The notes under the pieces were generated by a model. That model ran no database searches, had not been told where the DNA came from, and worked only from the letters and a program-made list of their open reading frames with translations. Positions 1-8,448 of a stretch of 64,000 bases of DNA are shown here, one piece after another. A program made the translations under genes and the position numbers. This DNA is from Nocardioides mangrovicus (GTDB lineage: Bacteria > Actinomycetota > Actinomycetes > Propionibacteriales > Nocardioidaceae): the NCBI RefSeq assembly GCF_003674065.1, contig NZ_RDBE01000007.1, positions 108,842 through 172,841 of the forward strand, read 5' to 3'. Each line of letters opens with the position of its first letter. The stretch's first letter is position 1.

Positions 1-873
1 CTGCCCGAGGCCGGGATCCTGCACCACGGCGCGGACTGGGACACCGACACCCATACCGACTCCGAGGACGACACCTCCTACGACGTCCGCCCGATCGCCG
101 TGCCCGGCGAGCCGGTGGACCGGGTCGTCATCGACGACTTCGAGCCCGAGGCGGCCCAGGCGCCGGTCATCGGACCCGAGGTGGCCGCCGCCCGCACACG
201 ACTGGGCCTCGACGTCGACGCGCTGAGCGAGCGCACCCGGATCCGCCCCCACGTCATCGAGGCGATCGAGGTCGACGACTTCGGTCCCTGCGGCGGCGAC
301 TTCTACGCCCGCGGTCACCTCCGCGCGCTGGCTCGCGTGCTGGGGATGGACGCCGAGGAGCTCGTCGCCACCTTCGACGAGCGCTACGCCTCCGCGCCGA
401 TCCAGGCCAGCCGGGTGTTCGAGGCCGAGCTGGCCACCAGCACCGGCGGTGGGCTGCGCGCCACCTTCGGCGGCCCGCGCTGGGGCCTGATGCTCGGGGT
501 CGTGCTCGTGCTCGTGCTGGTCTGGGGCGTGGCGCGGCTCTTCGCCGACGACACCCCGCAGGCAGCGGCGCCGCCGTCGCTGAGCCAGTCCGCGGCCTCG
601 GACCAGAAGCCGATCACCTCGGCCTTCGGCGCCCCGGTGCGGATCTCGGTGCGCGCGGTGCGTGGGGCCTCCGACATCGTGGTCCGCGACCACACCGGCC
701 GGGTGCTGTGGAGCGGCCAGCTCGCCCAGGGTTCGCACCGCCAGATCGTGGGGGTCGCGCCGCTCACGGTGCGGGCCGGGAACCCCTCGGTGGTCGACGT
801 CTGGCTGGCCGGGAAGCCGCAGGGTGCGGTGGGCTCGACGACGACCGCGGGGTCGCACACGTACAAGCCCTGA
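1..873 (+). CDS. RodZ-like helix-turn-helix membrane protein (5' partial)
   Basis: The frame is open from the first base, so the true start lies outside the window or in the acidic N-terminal stretch; GTG at 100 is only an internal candidate. Visible protein: Asp/Glu-rich N-terminus, a Xre/RodZ-type HTH (about residues 53-125 of the visible part, with DALSERTRI and FYARGHLRALAR), a single membrane helix (about 160-180, GLMLGVVLVLVLVWGVARLF), and a C-terminal beta-rich domain of DUF4115 type. RodZ-like proteins link the cytoplasmic HTH to the envelope in cell-shape control; a role here is inferred from domain order. The gene precedes rimO and pgsA, an order common in actinobacteria downstream of ftsK. 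Confidence 0.8.
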   Translation: MPEAGILHHGADWDTDTHTDSEDDTSYDVRPIAVPGEPVDRVVIDDFEPEAAQAPVIGPEVAAARTRLGLDVDALSERTRIRPHVIEAIEVDDFGPCGGDFYARGHLRALARVLGMDAEELVATFDERYASAPIQASRVFEAELATSTGGGLRATFGGPRWGLMLGVVLVLVLVWGVARLFADDTPQAAAPPSLSQSAASDQKPITSAFGAPVRISVRAVRGASDIVVRDHTGRVLWSGQLAQGSHRQIVGVAPLTVRAGNPSVVDVWLAGKPQGAVGSTTTAGSHTYKP

Positions 874-900
874 GGCGCCGCGCCCTATCCTGATCGCGGT

Positions 901-2262
901 ATGTCTTCAGATCACACGGTCGCCCTGGTCACGCTGGGGTGCGCACGCAACGAGGTCGACTCCGAGGAGCTGGCCGGCCGACTGGCCGCCGACGGCTTCC
1001 GGCTGGTCGGCGACCCCGAGTCCGCCGAGACGGTCCTGGTGAACACCTGCGGCTTCGTGGAGGCGGCCAAGAAGGACAGCGTCGACACGCTGCTGGAGGC
1101 CGCCGACCTCAAGCAGGCGGGTACGACCCGCTCCGTGGTGGCGGTCGGCTGCCTGGCCGAGCGCTACGGCGAGCAGCTGGCCGACTCGCTGCCCGAGGCC
1201 GACGCGGTGCTGGGCTTCGACTCCTACGCCGACATCGGCGACCGGCTGCGCCGCATCCTGGCCGGCGACGCTCCCGCGCCCCACGTGCCCGCCGACCGGC
1301 GGCGGCTGCTGCCGATCAGCCCGGCCGACCGCGAGCCTGCGCCGGTCGCCCCGCGTACGCGACTGGAGTCCGGGCCCACCGCGTCGCTGAAGCTGGCCAG
1401 CGGCTGCGACCGGCGCTGCACCTTCTGCGCGATCCCCAGCTTCCGGGGCTCGTTCGTGTCCCGCCGCCCGACCGACGTGCTGGCCGAGGCGCGCTGGCTG
1501 GCCGGCGAGGGCGTGCGCGAGCTGTTCCTGGTCAGCGAGAACTCGACCTCCTACGGCAAGGACCTCGGCGACCTGCGGCTGCTGGAGCGGCTGCTGCCCG
1601 AGCTGGCCGCCGTCGACGGCGTCGAGCGGGTGCGGGTCTCCTACCTGCAGCCGGCCGAGATGCGTCCGGGGCTGCTCGAGGCCATCGCCGCCACCGACGG
1701 CGTGGCTCCGTACTTCGACCTGTCGTTCCAGCACGCCTCCGGGCCGGTGCTGCGACGGATGCGCCGGTTCGGCGACGCCGAGAGCTTCCTCGGCCTGCTC
1801 GACCAGGTGCGCGCGCACGCACCGCAGGCGGGCGCCCGCTCCAACGTCATCGTCGGGTTCCCCGGCGAGAGCGAGGCCGACCTGGAGGTGCTCTGCGAAT
1901 TCCTGGTCGCGGCCCGCCTCGACGTGGTGGGGGTGTTCGGCTACTCCGACGAGGACGGCACCGAGGCGGCCGGCTTCGCCGACAAGCTCGACCCCGACGA
2001 GGTGGCCGACCGGGTCGCCCACGTCTCGCGGCTGGTCGAGGAGCTCACCGCCCAGCGCGCCGAGGAGCGCGTGGGGGAGCAGGTCGAGGTGCTGGTCGAG
2101 GAGGTGGCCGCGGACGAGCGGGCCGAGGGCCGCACCGCGTTCCAGGGCCCCGAGGTCGACGGCACCACCACGCTGACCGGCACGGGCTACGCCGTGGGCG
2201 ACCTGGTGCCGGCCGTGGTGAAGGCCGCCGAGGGCGTCGACCTGATCGCGGCCCCCAGATGA
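901..2262 (+). CDS. rimO: Ribosomal protein S12 methylthiotransferase RimO
   Basis: Radical-SAM methylthiotransferase that adds a methylthio group to the conserved Asp of ribosomal protein S12. Three N-terminal cluster cysteines (C14, C50, C84) and the radical SAM CxxxCxxC (C169, C173, C176 in CDRRCTFC) hold two 4Fe-4S clusters; a TRAM-like domain follows (about 385-453). At 453 aa it has the normal family length. The ATG at 901 lies 9 nt after a TATCCT -10-like hexamer (886-891). pgsA starts 10 nt after its stop, so the two are probably co-transcribed. Confidence 0.95.
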   Translation: MSSDHTVALVTLGCARNEVDSEELAGRLAADGFRLVGDPESAETVLVNTCGFVEAAKKDSVDTLLEAADLKQAGTTRSVVAVGCLAERYGEQLADSLPEADAVLGFDSYADIGDRLRRILAGDAPAPHVPADRRRLLPISPADREPAPVAPRTRLESGPTASLKLASGCDRRCTFCAIPSFRGSFVSRRPTDVLAEARWLAGEGVRELFLVSENSTSYGKDLGDLRLLERLLPELAAVDGVERVRVSYLQPAEMRPGLLEAIAATDGVAPYFDLSFQHASGPVLRRMRRFGDAESFLGLLDQVRAHAPQAGARSNVIVGFPGESEADLEVLCEFLVAARLDVVGVFGYSDEDGTEAAGFADKLDPDEVADRVAHVSRLVEELTAQRAEERVGEQVEVLVEEVAADERAEGRTAFQGPEVDGTTTLTGTGYAVGDLVPAVVKAAEGVDLIAAPR

Positions 2263-2272
2263 CGGCCGCGCG

Positions 2273-2893
2273 ATGAACGAGAACGTCAACGTCCCCAACG
2301 CGCTCACCACGCTGCGCATCGTCATGGTGCCGTTCTTCGGGTGGGCGCTGCTGGTGCACGACGGTCACAGCACGGGTTGGCGCTGGGTGGCCTGGGTGCT
2401 GTTCGGACTGGCGATGATCACCGACAAGATCGACGGCGACCTGGCCCGCAAGCACGATCTGATCACCGACTTCGGCAAGATCGCCGACCCCATCGCCGAC
2501 AAGGCGCTCACCGGCATGGCCTTCATCGGGCTCTCGATCATCGGTGCGCTGTGGTGGTGGGTCACGATCATCGTGCTGGTGCGCGAGTGGGCGGTGACCT
2601 TCGCCCGGCTCTCGATCGCCAAGCACGTCGTGATCCCGGCCAAGCAGAGCGGGAAGTACAAGACGTTCCTGCAGGCCATCGCGCTCGGCGGCTTCGTCGG
2701 CCCGTTCCGACCCGATGGCTTCTTCCCGGACTTCTCGGTGCTCTCCTCGGCCTGGGACTACGTGGGCGCCGCGATCTGGCTACTCTGCGCCGTCGCCATG
2801 GCCGGCGCGTTCGTGCTCACGCTGACCAGCGGCTACGACTTCGCCCGCGACGCGATCAAGCAGACCCGGCAGGCCCGCGCCGCGAAGGCCTGA
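2273..2893 (+). CDS. pgsA: CDP-diacylglycerol--glycerol-3-phosphate 3-phosphatidyltransferase
   Basis: Integral-membrane enzyme that makes phosphatidylglycerophosphate, the first committed step to phosphatidylglycerol and cardiolipin. The CDP-alcohol phosphatidyltransferase signature D-x2-D-G-x2-A-R-x8-G-x3-D-x3-D is complete: D51, D54-G55, A58-R59, G68, D72, D76. Several hydrophobic segments are visible and 206 aa is typical. Its last 38 nt overlap the convergent PNPOx-like gene. Confidence 0.93.
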   Translation: MNENVNVPNALTTLRIVMVPFFGWALLVHDGHSTGWRWVAWVLFGLAMITDKIDGDLARKHDLITDFGKIADPIADKALTGMAFIGLSIIGALWWWVTIIVLVREWAVTFARLSIAKHVVIPAKQSGKYKTFLQAIALGGFVGPFRPDGFFPDFSVLSSAWDYVGAAIWLLCAVAMAGAFVLTLTSGYDFARDAIKQTRQARAAKA

Positions 2894-3452
2894 GAGGCTC
2901 GATCTGCAGCGCCGGCAGCCCGTCGATGCTCTCGGCGTTCTTGGCCGCCCAGTAGGTCGCGAAGTACTCCTCGTCGCGGCGCTCCTGGGACAGGTCGAGC
3001 ACGTCGCGGTCGGCGACGTACTGCATGACCGGGACGGACCAGCCGCAGGAGTCGGCGATACGGTCGCACTCGACGACGATGATCGAGCGCTGCCCGATCT
3101 GGCGGGACTTGGCGAAGCGTGGGCGCAGCTGCGCGAACTCCTCGTCCTCGGGCACCACCACGCGCCCGGTGCCCTGCAGCCGCACGATCCGGGGCGGCCC
3201 GTCGAACGCGTTGAACATCAAGGTGATCCGGCCGTTCTCGCGCAGGTGCGCGATCGTCTCGGCTCCGGACCCGGTGTAGTCGAGGTAGGCCACCGACGTC
3301 TCACCGAGCACGGTGAAGGTGCCGGCCATGCCCTTGGGCGAGGCGTTGACGTGCCCGCCCTCGGCCGGCGCGGTGGCCACGACGAACATCGGCTGCGCGA
3401 GCAGCCAGCCCCGCAGCCGCTCGTCGATGCCCTCGAAGACCTGCCCCATCAC
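2856..3452 (-). CDS. Pyridoxamine 5'-phosphate oxidase-like FMN-binding protein
   Basis: About 198 aa with the split-barrel pattern of the PNPOx-like superfamily (VNASPKGMAGTF, ITLMFNAFDGPPRIVRLQG, then GWSVP). Family members bind FMN or F420; the substrate cannot be read from sequence. Start is ambiguous: GTG at 3452 is followed directly by ATG at 3449. The gene begins 9 nt after the GH15 stop on the same strand, so they probably form an operon. The 3' end overlaps pgsA by 38 nt tail to tail, and both frames look intact. Confidence 0.85.
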   Translation of the reverse strand: MMGQVFEGIDERLRGWLLAQPMFVVATAPAEGGHVNASPKGMAGTFTVLGETSVAYLDYTGSGAETIAHLRENGRITLMFNAFDGPPRIVRLQGTGRVVVPEDEEFAQLRPRFAKSRQIGQRSIIVVECDRIADSCGWSVPVMQYVADRDVLDLSQERRDEEYFATYWAAKNAESIDGLPALQIEPLRPSRRGPAGSA

Positions 3453-3461
3453 GCGATGGTC

Positions 3462-5264
3462 TCACTCCTCACCCACCGTCCTGGGGGCGTGCTGGAGTGC
3501 CATCGCGGCCTCGACGAGGGCGAGGTGGGAGAAGGCCTGGGGGAAGTTGCCGGTCATGCGATCGGCGGCGGGGTCGTACTCCTCGCTGAGCAGGCCGACG
3601 TCGTTGGCCAGGCCGACCAGGCGGCGCATCAGTCGCTGGGCGTCGTCGACACGGCCGGCGCGCGCGTAGGCGGCGACCAGCCAGAAGGAGCAGGCCAAGA
3701 AGGGGTTCTCGTCGCCCGCGAGGCCGTCGACGCCGGACTGGGTGCGATAGCGCAGCAGGAAGCCGTCGCGCATCAGGTCCTGCTCGACGGCGGCGATGGT
3801 GCCGAGCATGCGGGGGTCGCGGCCGTCGATGAAGCCGACGGAGGGCAGGACCAGGAGGGAGGCGTCGACCTCGGTGGTCTCGTCGTGCTGGACGAAGGTG
3901 TTGCGCTCGGGGTCGAAGCCGCGGCGCATCACCGTGTCGTGCACCTTTTCGCGCAGCGTGCGCCACCGCTCGACTGGTCCGTCGAGTCCGAACTCCTCCA
4001 CGGCCTTCACCGCGCGGTCGAAGGCGCACCAGACCATGACGCCGCTGTGGGTGAAGTGTCGTTGCTTGCCGCGGATCTCCCACAGTCCGTGGTCGCGCCG
4101 GTCCCAGTGCTGGGCCAGCTCCTCGACCAGCGTGCGCTGCAGCGCCCAGCTGTCGGTGGTCTCCTGGATGCCGGCCCGGCGGGCGAGGTCCAAGGCGGTC
4201 ATCACCTCGCCGAGCACATCGGACTGACGCTGGCGAACCGCGCCGTTGCCGATGCGCACCGGAGCGCTGCCGAGGTAGCCCGGCAGGTGGTCCAGGGTGC
4301 GCTCGGGCAGGTCGCGACCGCCGTCGACGGTGTACATGATCTGCAGGTCCTCGGGGTCGCCGGCCACGGCGCGCAGCAGCCAGTCGCGCCACAGCTCGGC
4401 GGCGCTGCGCCGGCCGGCGGAGAGCAGCGCGTGGAGGGTGAGGGAGGCATCGCGCAGCCAGACGTAGCGGTAGTCCCAGTTGCGCTCCCCGCCGATCTGC
4501 TCGGGAAGGCTGGTGGTGGGGGCGGCGACGATGCCGCCGGTCTCGGCGTGGGTGAGCATCCGCAGCGTCACCAGGCTGCGGATCACCGCGGGGCGGAACG
4601 GCCCGGTGTACTCGCACGCGTCGGCCCAGGCCTGCTCCTCGGCGATGGTCTGCTCGATCCGGTCGTCGAAGGTGAGCAGTCGCGGCACGGGCAGGTGCGA
4701 GGGCACCCAGGTCAGCGAGAACGTCAGCTCGTCGCCCTCGTTGACGGTGAACCGGTCGCGGTGCTCGGTCCCGTGGTCGCCCTCGGCGGCCACCGGCATC
4801 CGCGGGCCGCGGAGCACGATCTTGTTCGGGCCGGCGACGGCGATGATCAGCTCGCGGTCGCCGCGCCGCTCGCGGTGGACCCACGGCCGCACCCGGCCGT
4901 AGTCGAACCGCACGCTCCACACGTGGCGCATCGCCATGCTGCCGGCGACGCCGCGGATACGCCGGACGACGTCGGCCCGGTCGTCGTTGACGGGCATGAC
5001 GTCGGTGACCACCACCGTGCCCGTGTCGCACCGGTAGGTGGTCTCCAAGACGCTGGTATCGCCGACGTAGCGGCGCTCGGTCTCGTGCTCGACGTCGGGG
5101 CCGAGCAGCCACCGGCCGTGGCGCTCGTCGCCGAGCAGCGCGGCCAGGCAGGCCTCGGAGTCGAAGCGGGGCAGGCACAGCCAGTCGACGGACCCGTCGC
5201 GGCCCACCAGGCAGGCGGTCTGACCGTCGCCGAGCATGGCGTAGTCCTCGATCGGCAGCGGCAC
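3462..5264 (-). CDS. Glycoside hydrolase family 15 protein (trehalase/glucoamylase-like)
   Basis: 600 aa with an N-terminal beta-sandwich domain (MPLPIEDYAMLGDGQTACLV) and the (alpha/alpha)6 catalytic domain carrying NWDYRYVWLRDAS at 262-274, a GH15 hallmark. Bacterial members hydrolyse terminal alpha-glucosidic bonds, and the mycobacterial homologue is a trehalase; the substrate here is not settled. No signal peptide, so probably cytoplasmic. GTG at 5264 fits a leaderless transcript, with TACGCT ending 6 nt upstream. Confidence 0.9.
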   Translation of the reverse strand: MPLPIEDYAMLGDGQTACLVGRDGSVDWLCLPRFDSEACLAALLGDERHGRWLLGPDVEHETERRYVGDTSVLETTYRCDTGTVVVTDVMPVNDDRADVVRRIRGVAGSMAMRHVWSVRFDYGRVRPWVHRERRGDRELIIAVAGPNKIVLRGPRMPVAAEGDHGTEHRDRFTVNEGDELTFSLTWVPSHLPVPRLLTFDDRIEQTIAEEQAWADACEYTGPFRPAVIRSLVTLRMLTHAETGGIVAAPTTSLPEQIGGERNWDYRYVWLRDASLTLHALLSAGRRSAAELWRDWLLRAVAGDPEDLQIMYTVDGGRDLPERTLDHLPGYLGSAPVRIGNGAVRQRQSDVLGEVMTALDLARRAGIQETTDSWALQRTLVEELAQHWDRRDHGLWEIRGKQRHFTHSGVMVWCAFDRAVKAVEEFGLDGPVERWRTLREKVHDTVMRRGFDPERNTFVQHDETTEVDASLLVLPSVGFIDGRDPRMLGTIAAVEQDLMRDGFLLRYRTQSGVDGLAGDENPFLACSFWLVAAYARAGRVDDAQRLMRRLVGLANDVGLLSEEYDPAADRMTGNFPQAFSHLALVEAAMALQHAPRTVGEE

Positions 5265-5270
5265 GGAAGA

Positions 5271-5276
5271 AGCGTA
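5271..5276 (-). promoter_or_regulatory. -10 element TACGCT for the GH15 gene
   Basis: Minus-strand TACGCT with 6 nt to the GTG start, the geometry of a leaderless actinobacterial promoter. Confidence 0.5.
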
Positions 5277-5311
5277 CGGCGCGCCTCGTCAGTCACACTG
5301 GTTAACACCCG

Positions 5312-5317
5312 TAACGT
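5312..5317 (+). promoter_or_regulatory. -10-like TAACGT before the PLD-fold gene
   Basis: TAACGT followed by 8 nt and then the GTG at 5326; no Shine-Dalgarno motif is seen. Divergent from the GH15 promoter about 40 bp away. Confidence 0.4.
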
Positions 5318-5325
5318 CACGGCGC

Positions 5326-6633
5326 GTGACTCGCCGTCTTCCCCGCGCTGCCGTGCCGGTCGTGCTGGTCGTCGCCGCCGTGGCCCTGGCGGTGGTGGGC
5401 ACCCTGCTCGCCATCCCGGCCAACGCCACTCCCGCGACCGCCGGCCCGGTCAGCAGCCAGGGCACCTGGTCCCCGCGCGACAGCACGGTCTTCAACTACC
5501 CGCTCTCGCCGCGCAGGCGCGATCACTACCGGATCCGCAACACGATCATCCATGCCATCAAGAACTCCCCGGCGGGCTCCTCGATCAACCTGACCACGTT
5601 CACCTTCATCGACGACCACATCGCCGACGCGCTGCTGGCCGCGGTGCGTCGCGGCGTGAGCGTGCAGATGCTGGTCAACTCCAAGAACTCCGCGTTCTCC
5701 GAGCCGCTCAACCGCTACCGCGCCGGCCTGAAGAAGATCCGCAAGCACCTCAAGCGGTCCACCGGACGCGGTGGGCCCAGCTTCGTGCGGATCTGCCAGC
5801 ACTCCTGCCGCGGCCGGTTCGGCAACCTGCACACGAAGATCTACCTGTTCAGCCAGGTGGCGACCGCCCAGTACGTGAGCATGGTCAGCTCGGCGAACCT
5901 CACCGACTTCGCCGCCGTGGGGCAGTGGAACCACCTCGACACCGTCGTCGACCAGGCCACCTACGCCCAGCTGCTCTCGGTCTTCGACGCGATGCGGCTG
6001 CGCAAGCCGCAGCCGTTCCGGGCGTTCCGCACCACCAAGCTCGACGCCTGGGTGTTCCCGCGCATGGGCACCACCGCCGCCACCGACCCGATGATCAAGC
6101 AGATCAAGCGGGTCGGCTGCACGCTCCCGGCGAGCACGCCCGGTGGTGCGCCGCGCCGCGCCGTCATCCGGATCGCCATGTACGCCTGGTTCGACACCCG
6201 CGGCATCGCGCTGGCCAAGGCGGTGCGTCAGAAGTGGAACCAGGGCTGCGGCATCAAGATCATCTACTCGATCATGAACTGGCAGTCGCTGCAGATCCTG
6301 CGCAACCCGGCCGGTCGCGGCATGATCCCGATGCGGCGCGACGTGACGCTCAACGGGCTCGGCGACGTCGTGGACTACAACCACAGCAAGTACGTCGCCC
6401 TCAACGGCACCTTCAACGGCCAGCCCGCGAAGGTGGTCTGGAGCGGGTCGATGAACTTCACCCAGCTGGGCATCCGCAGCGACGACATCATCGTCCGGAT
6501 GTCGGGGCAGCGGGTGCTGCGCGACTACCTGACGAACTTCGGTCGGGTGTGGAACGGACCGGCGATCACCATGCCGCCGCATGTGAACGCGCCTGCGAAG
6601 ACCACCAAGAAGCACAAGACGAAGAAGTCGTGA
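5326..6633 (+). CDS. Exported phospholipase D-like (HKD superfamily) protein
   Basis: 435 aa with an N-terminal signal peptide or anchor (hydrophobic about 10-30, then PANATPA), so probably extracellular. Two PLD half-sites: H169-T-K171 with SSANLTD at 188-194, and H353-S-K355 with SGSMNFTQ at 373-380. The Asp of classical HxKxxxxD is absent from both (Ser and Asn lie near those positions), which is tolerated in some PLD-fold enzymes. Substrate could be phospholipid or nucleic acid. The C-terminus is Lys-rich. Its TGA overlaps the GTG of the CinA-like gene. Confidence 0.85.
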   Translation: MTRRLPRAAVPVVLVVAAVALAVVGTLLAIPANATPATAGPVSSQGTWSPRDSTVFNYPLSPRRRDHYRIRNTIIHAIKNSPAGSSINLTTFTFIDDHIADALLAAVRRGVSVQMLVNSKNSAFSEPLNRYRAGLKKIRKHLKRSTGRGGPSFVRICQHSCRGRFGNLHTKIYLFSQVATAQYVSMVSSANLTDFAAVGQWNHLDTVVDQATYAQLLSVFDAMRLRKPQPFRAFRTTKLDAWVFPRMGTTAATDPMIKQIKRVGCTLPASTPGGAPRRAVIRIAMYAWFDTRGIALAKAVRQKWNQGCGIKIIYSIMNWQSLQILRNPAGRGMIPMRRDVTLNGLGDVVDYNHSKYVALNGTFNGQPAKVVWSGSMNFTQLGIRSDDIIVRMSGQRVLRDYLTNFGRVWNGPAITMPPHVNAPAKTTKKHKTKKS

Positions 6634-7103
6634 CCGCTGCCGACGTCCACCGGCTGCTCGCCGAGCGCGGGCAGACGCTGGCGACGGCCGAGTCGCTGAC
6701 CGGCGGTCGGCTCGCCTCGCTGCTCACCGACGTCGCGGGTGCCTCGGCCACGTACGTCGGGGGAGTGGTCAGCTACGCGACCTCGGTCAAGGAGCAGGTG
6801 CTCGCCGTGCCGGTCGAGGTGATCCGCGAGCACGGCGTGGTCAGCGCCGAGTGCGCCCGCGCCATGGCCGAGGGCGTACGCGGGCTGGTCGGCGCGGACC
6901 GCGCGGTGGCCACCACCGGCGTCGCCGGTCCCACCGAGCAGGAGGGCAAGCCGGTGGGCACCGTTTTCGTCGGGCTGGCCGGGCCGGAGGGCACGGAGGC
7001 GATCGCCCTGCACCTGTCCGGCGACCGCGAGGCGATCCGGCAGCAGACCTGCGAGGCGGCGCTGGAGGAGCTGGTGGCAGCGGTCAGTGGCCGCGGCCGC
7101 TGA
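6630..7103 (+). CDS. CinA C-terminal family nicotinamide-nucleotide amidase
   Basis: 157 aa, the stand-alone PncC/CinA-C domain: ATAESLTGGRLASLLTDV near the N-terminus, YVGGVVSYAT, and TTGVAGPTEQEGKPVGTVFV. The family deamidates nicotinamide mononucleotide to nicotinate mononucleotide in NAD salvage. The GTG at 6630 overlaps the PLD-gene stop (GTGA), implying translational coupling. The 3' end overlaps the convergent FAD oxidoreductase by 20 nt. In many actinobacteria this gene follows pgsA; here four genes separate them. Confidence 0.93.
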   Translation: MTAADVHRLLAERGQTLATAESLTGGRLASLLTDVAGASATYVGGVVSYATSVKEQVLAVPVEVIREHGVVSAECARAMAEGVRGLVGADRAVATTGVAGPTEQEGKPVGTVFVGLAGPEGTEAIALHLSGDREAIRQQTCEAALEELVAAVSGRGR

Positions 7104-8448
7104 CCACGTCGGCGATGCGGGCCACCGGCGAGGTGGTGGTGCGGCCGGCCTGCTCGGCACGGTCGGCGTAGGAGTACGCGCGGTAGAGCCCCATGACGCC
7201 GAGGTAGCGCAGCGGCTCGGGCTCCCAGCGGCGCACCCGGTGGTTGACCCACGGCAGCGCGGTGAGCTCGGTGCGCCGGCCGAGCACCAGGTCGCGCAGG
7301 GTGCGCCCGGCCAGGTTGGTCGCCGTCACGCCGGTGCCGACGTAGCCGCCGGCCCAGCCCAGCCCGGTGCGCTCGTCCAGGCCCACGGTCGCGTGCCAGT
7401 CGCGGGGGACACCGAGCACGCCGGACCAGCTGTGCTCGATGCCGACCCCGGTGAGCACCGGGAAGAACGTCTCGAGGATGCGGCGCAGCTGGGCGACCGT
7501 GCGGTCGGGCGTCCGACCCGCGGCGTCGAAGCGGGAGGCGTAGCGGTAGGGCACGCCCCGTCCGCCGAGCGCGATGCGGTCGTCGGCCGTGCGCTGGGCG
7601 TACATGTAGGCGTGGGCGCCGTCGCCGAGCGTCTCGCGGCCCGCCCAGCCGATCTCCTCCCACGCCGACGCCGGGAGGGGCACGGTGACGATCATCGAGG
7701 AGTTGAGCGGCAGCCAGGTGCGCCGCAGCCCGCGTAGCCGGGGGGTGAACCCCTCGGTGGCGCGCAGCACGTGCCGCGCGGACACGACACCGTGGTCGGT
7801 GTGGGCGCGGCCGGGACGGATCTCCAGCACGCGGGTCTGCTCGTAGACCTCCGCGCCGCGGGCCGCCACCACCTCGGCCAGCCCGCGGACCAGCTTGGCC
7901 GGGTGCAGCCGCGCGCAGTGCGGGTGCCAGATCGCCCCCGAGGCACCCTGGACGCCGACCCGCGCGCGGGTGGCCTCGGCGTCGAGCCACTCGACGTCGG
8001 TGCCCGGCCGCGAGGACATCGAGCGGTGCAGGTCGTGCAGGCGGTGCAGCTGCGGCGTCCCGCGCGCGACGGTGAGCTCGCCGCCGAGGTGGATGTCGGC
8101 GTCGATGCCCTCCGCCGCGGCCGTCTCGACCACGGTGCGGACGGTGTCGTTCATCGCCGCCTGGAACGCCTCGACCGCCGCGTCGCCGTGCGTGCGGCGG
8201 TACTGCTCGACACCGCCGGTGATCTCGTTGGTCAGCCAGCCGCCGTTGCGCCCCGACGCCCCGAACCCGGCGTGGTGCTCCTCGACCACCGCCACCCGCA
8301 GGTCGGGCGCCGCCTCGCGCAGGTAGTAGGCCGTCCACAGCCCGGTGAGCCCGCCGCCGACGATGCAGACGTCCACCTCGAGGTCGCCGGGCAGCGGCGC
8401 GCGTGGCGCAGCGGCGCCCACCGAGCGCCACCAGTGCGAGAGGTTCAC
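7084..8448 (-). CDS. FAD-dependent amino-acid/amine oxidoreductase (DAO family)
   Basis: 454 aa. An N-terminal Rossmann dinucleotide site (VCIVGGGLTGLWTAYYL) and the GASGRNGG stretch typical of DAO enzymes such as gamma-glutamylputrescine oxidase and glycine/D-amino-acid oxidases. The C-terminal GWAGGYVGTGVTATNLAGR supports FAD binding. Start GTG at 8448 overlaps the upstream amidohydrolase stop by 4 nt, so the two are one operon and may act in the same amine or amide catabolic path; the substrate is unknown. Confidence 0.87.
   Translation of the reverse strand: MNLSHWWRSVGAAAPRAPLPGDLEVDVCIVGGGLTGLWTAYYLREAAPDLRVAVVEEHHAGFGASGRNGGWLTNEITGGVEQYRRTHGDAAVEAFQAAMNDTVRTVVETAAAEGIDADIHLGGELTVARGTPQLHRLHDLHRSMSSRPGTDVEWLDAEATRARVGVQGASGAIWHPHCARLHPAKLVRGLAEVVAARGAEVYEQTRVLEIRPGRAHTDHGVVSARHVLRATEGFTPRLRGLRRTWLPLNSSMIVTVPLPASAWEEIGWAGRETLGDGAHAYMYAQRTADDRIALGGRGVPYRYASRFDAAGRTPDRTVAQLRRILETFFPVLTGVGIEHSWSGVLGVPRDWHATVGLDERTGLGWAGGYVGTGVTATNLAGRTLRDLVLGRRTELTALPWVNHRVRRWEPEPLRYLGVMGLYRAYSYADRAEQAGRTTTSPVARIADVVSGRGH

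Noticed and set aside
2856..2893. Possible frameshift where pgsA and the PNPOx-like gene overlap
   Set aside because: Both proteins keep intact ends; short convergent overlaps also occur at 7084-7103, 11008-11021 and 20367-20384.
3246..6629. A long plus-strand frame running into the CinA-type gene
   Set aside because: It is antisense to GH15 and out of frame with the PLD-fold gene. Only the part from GTG 6630 has recognisable protein sequence.
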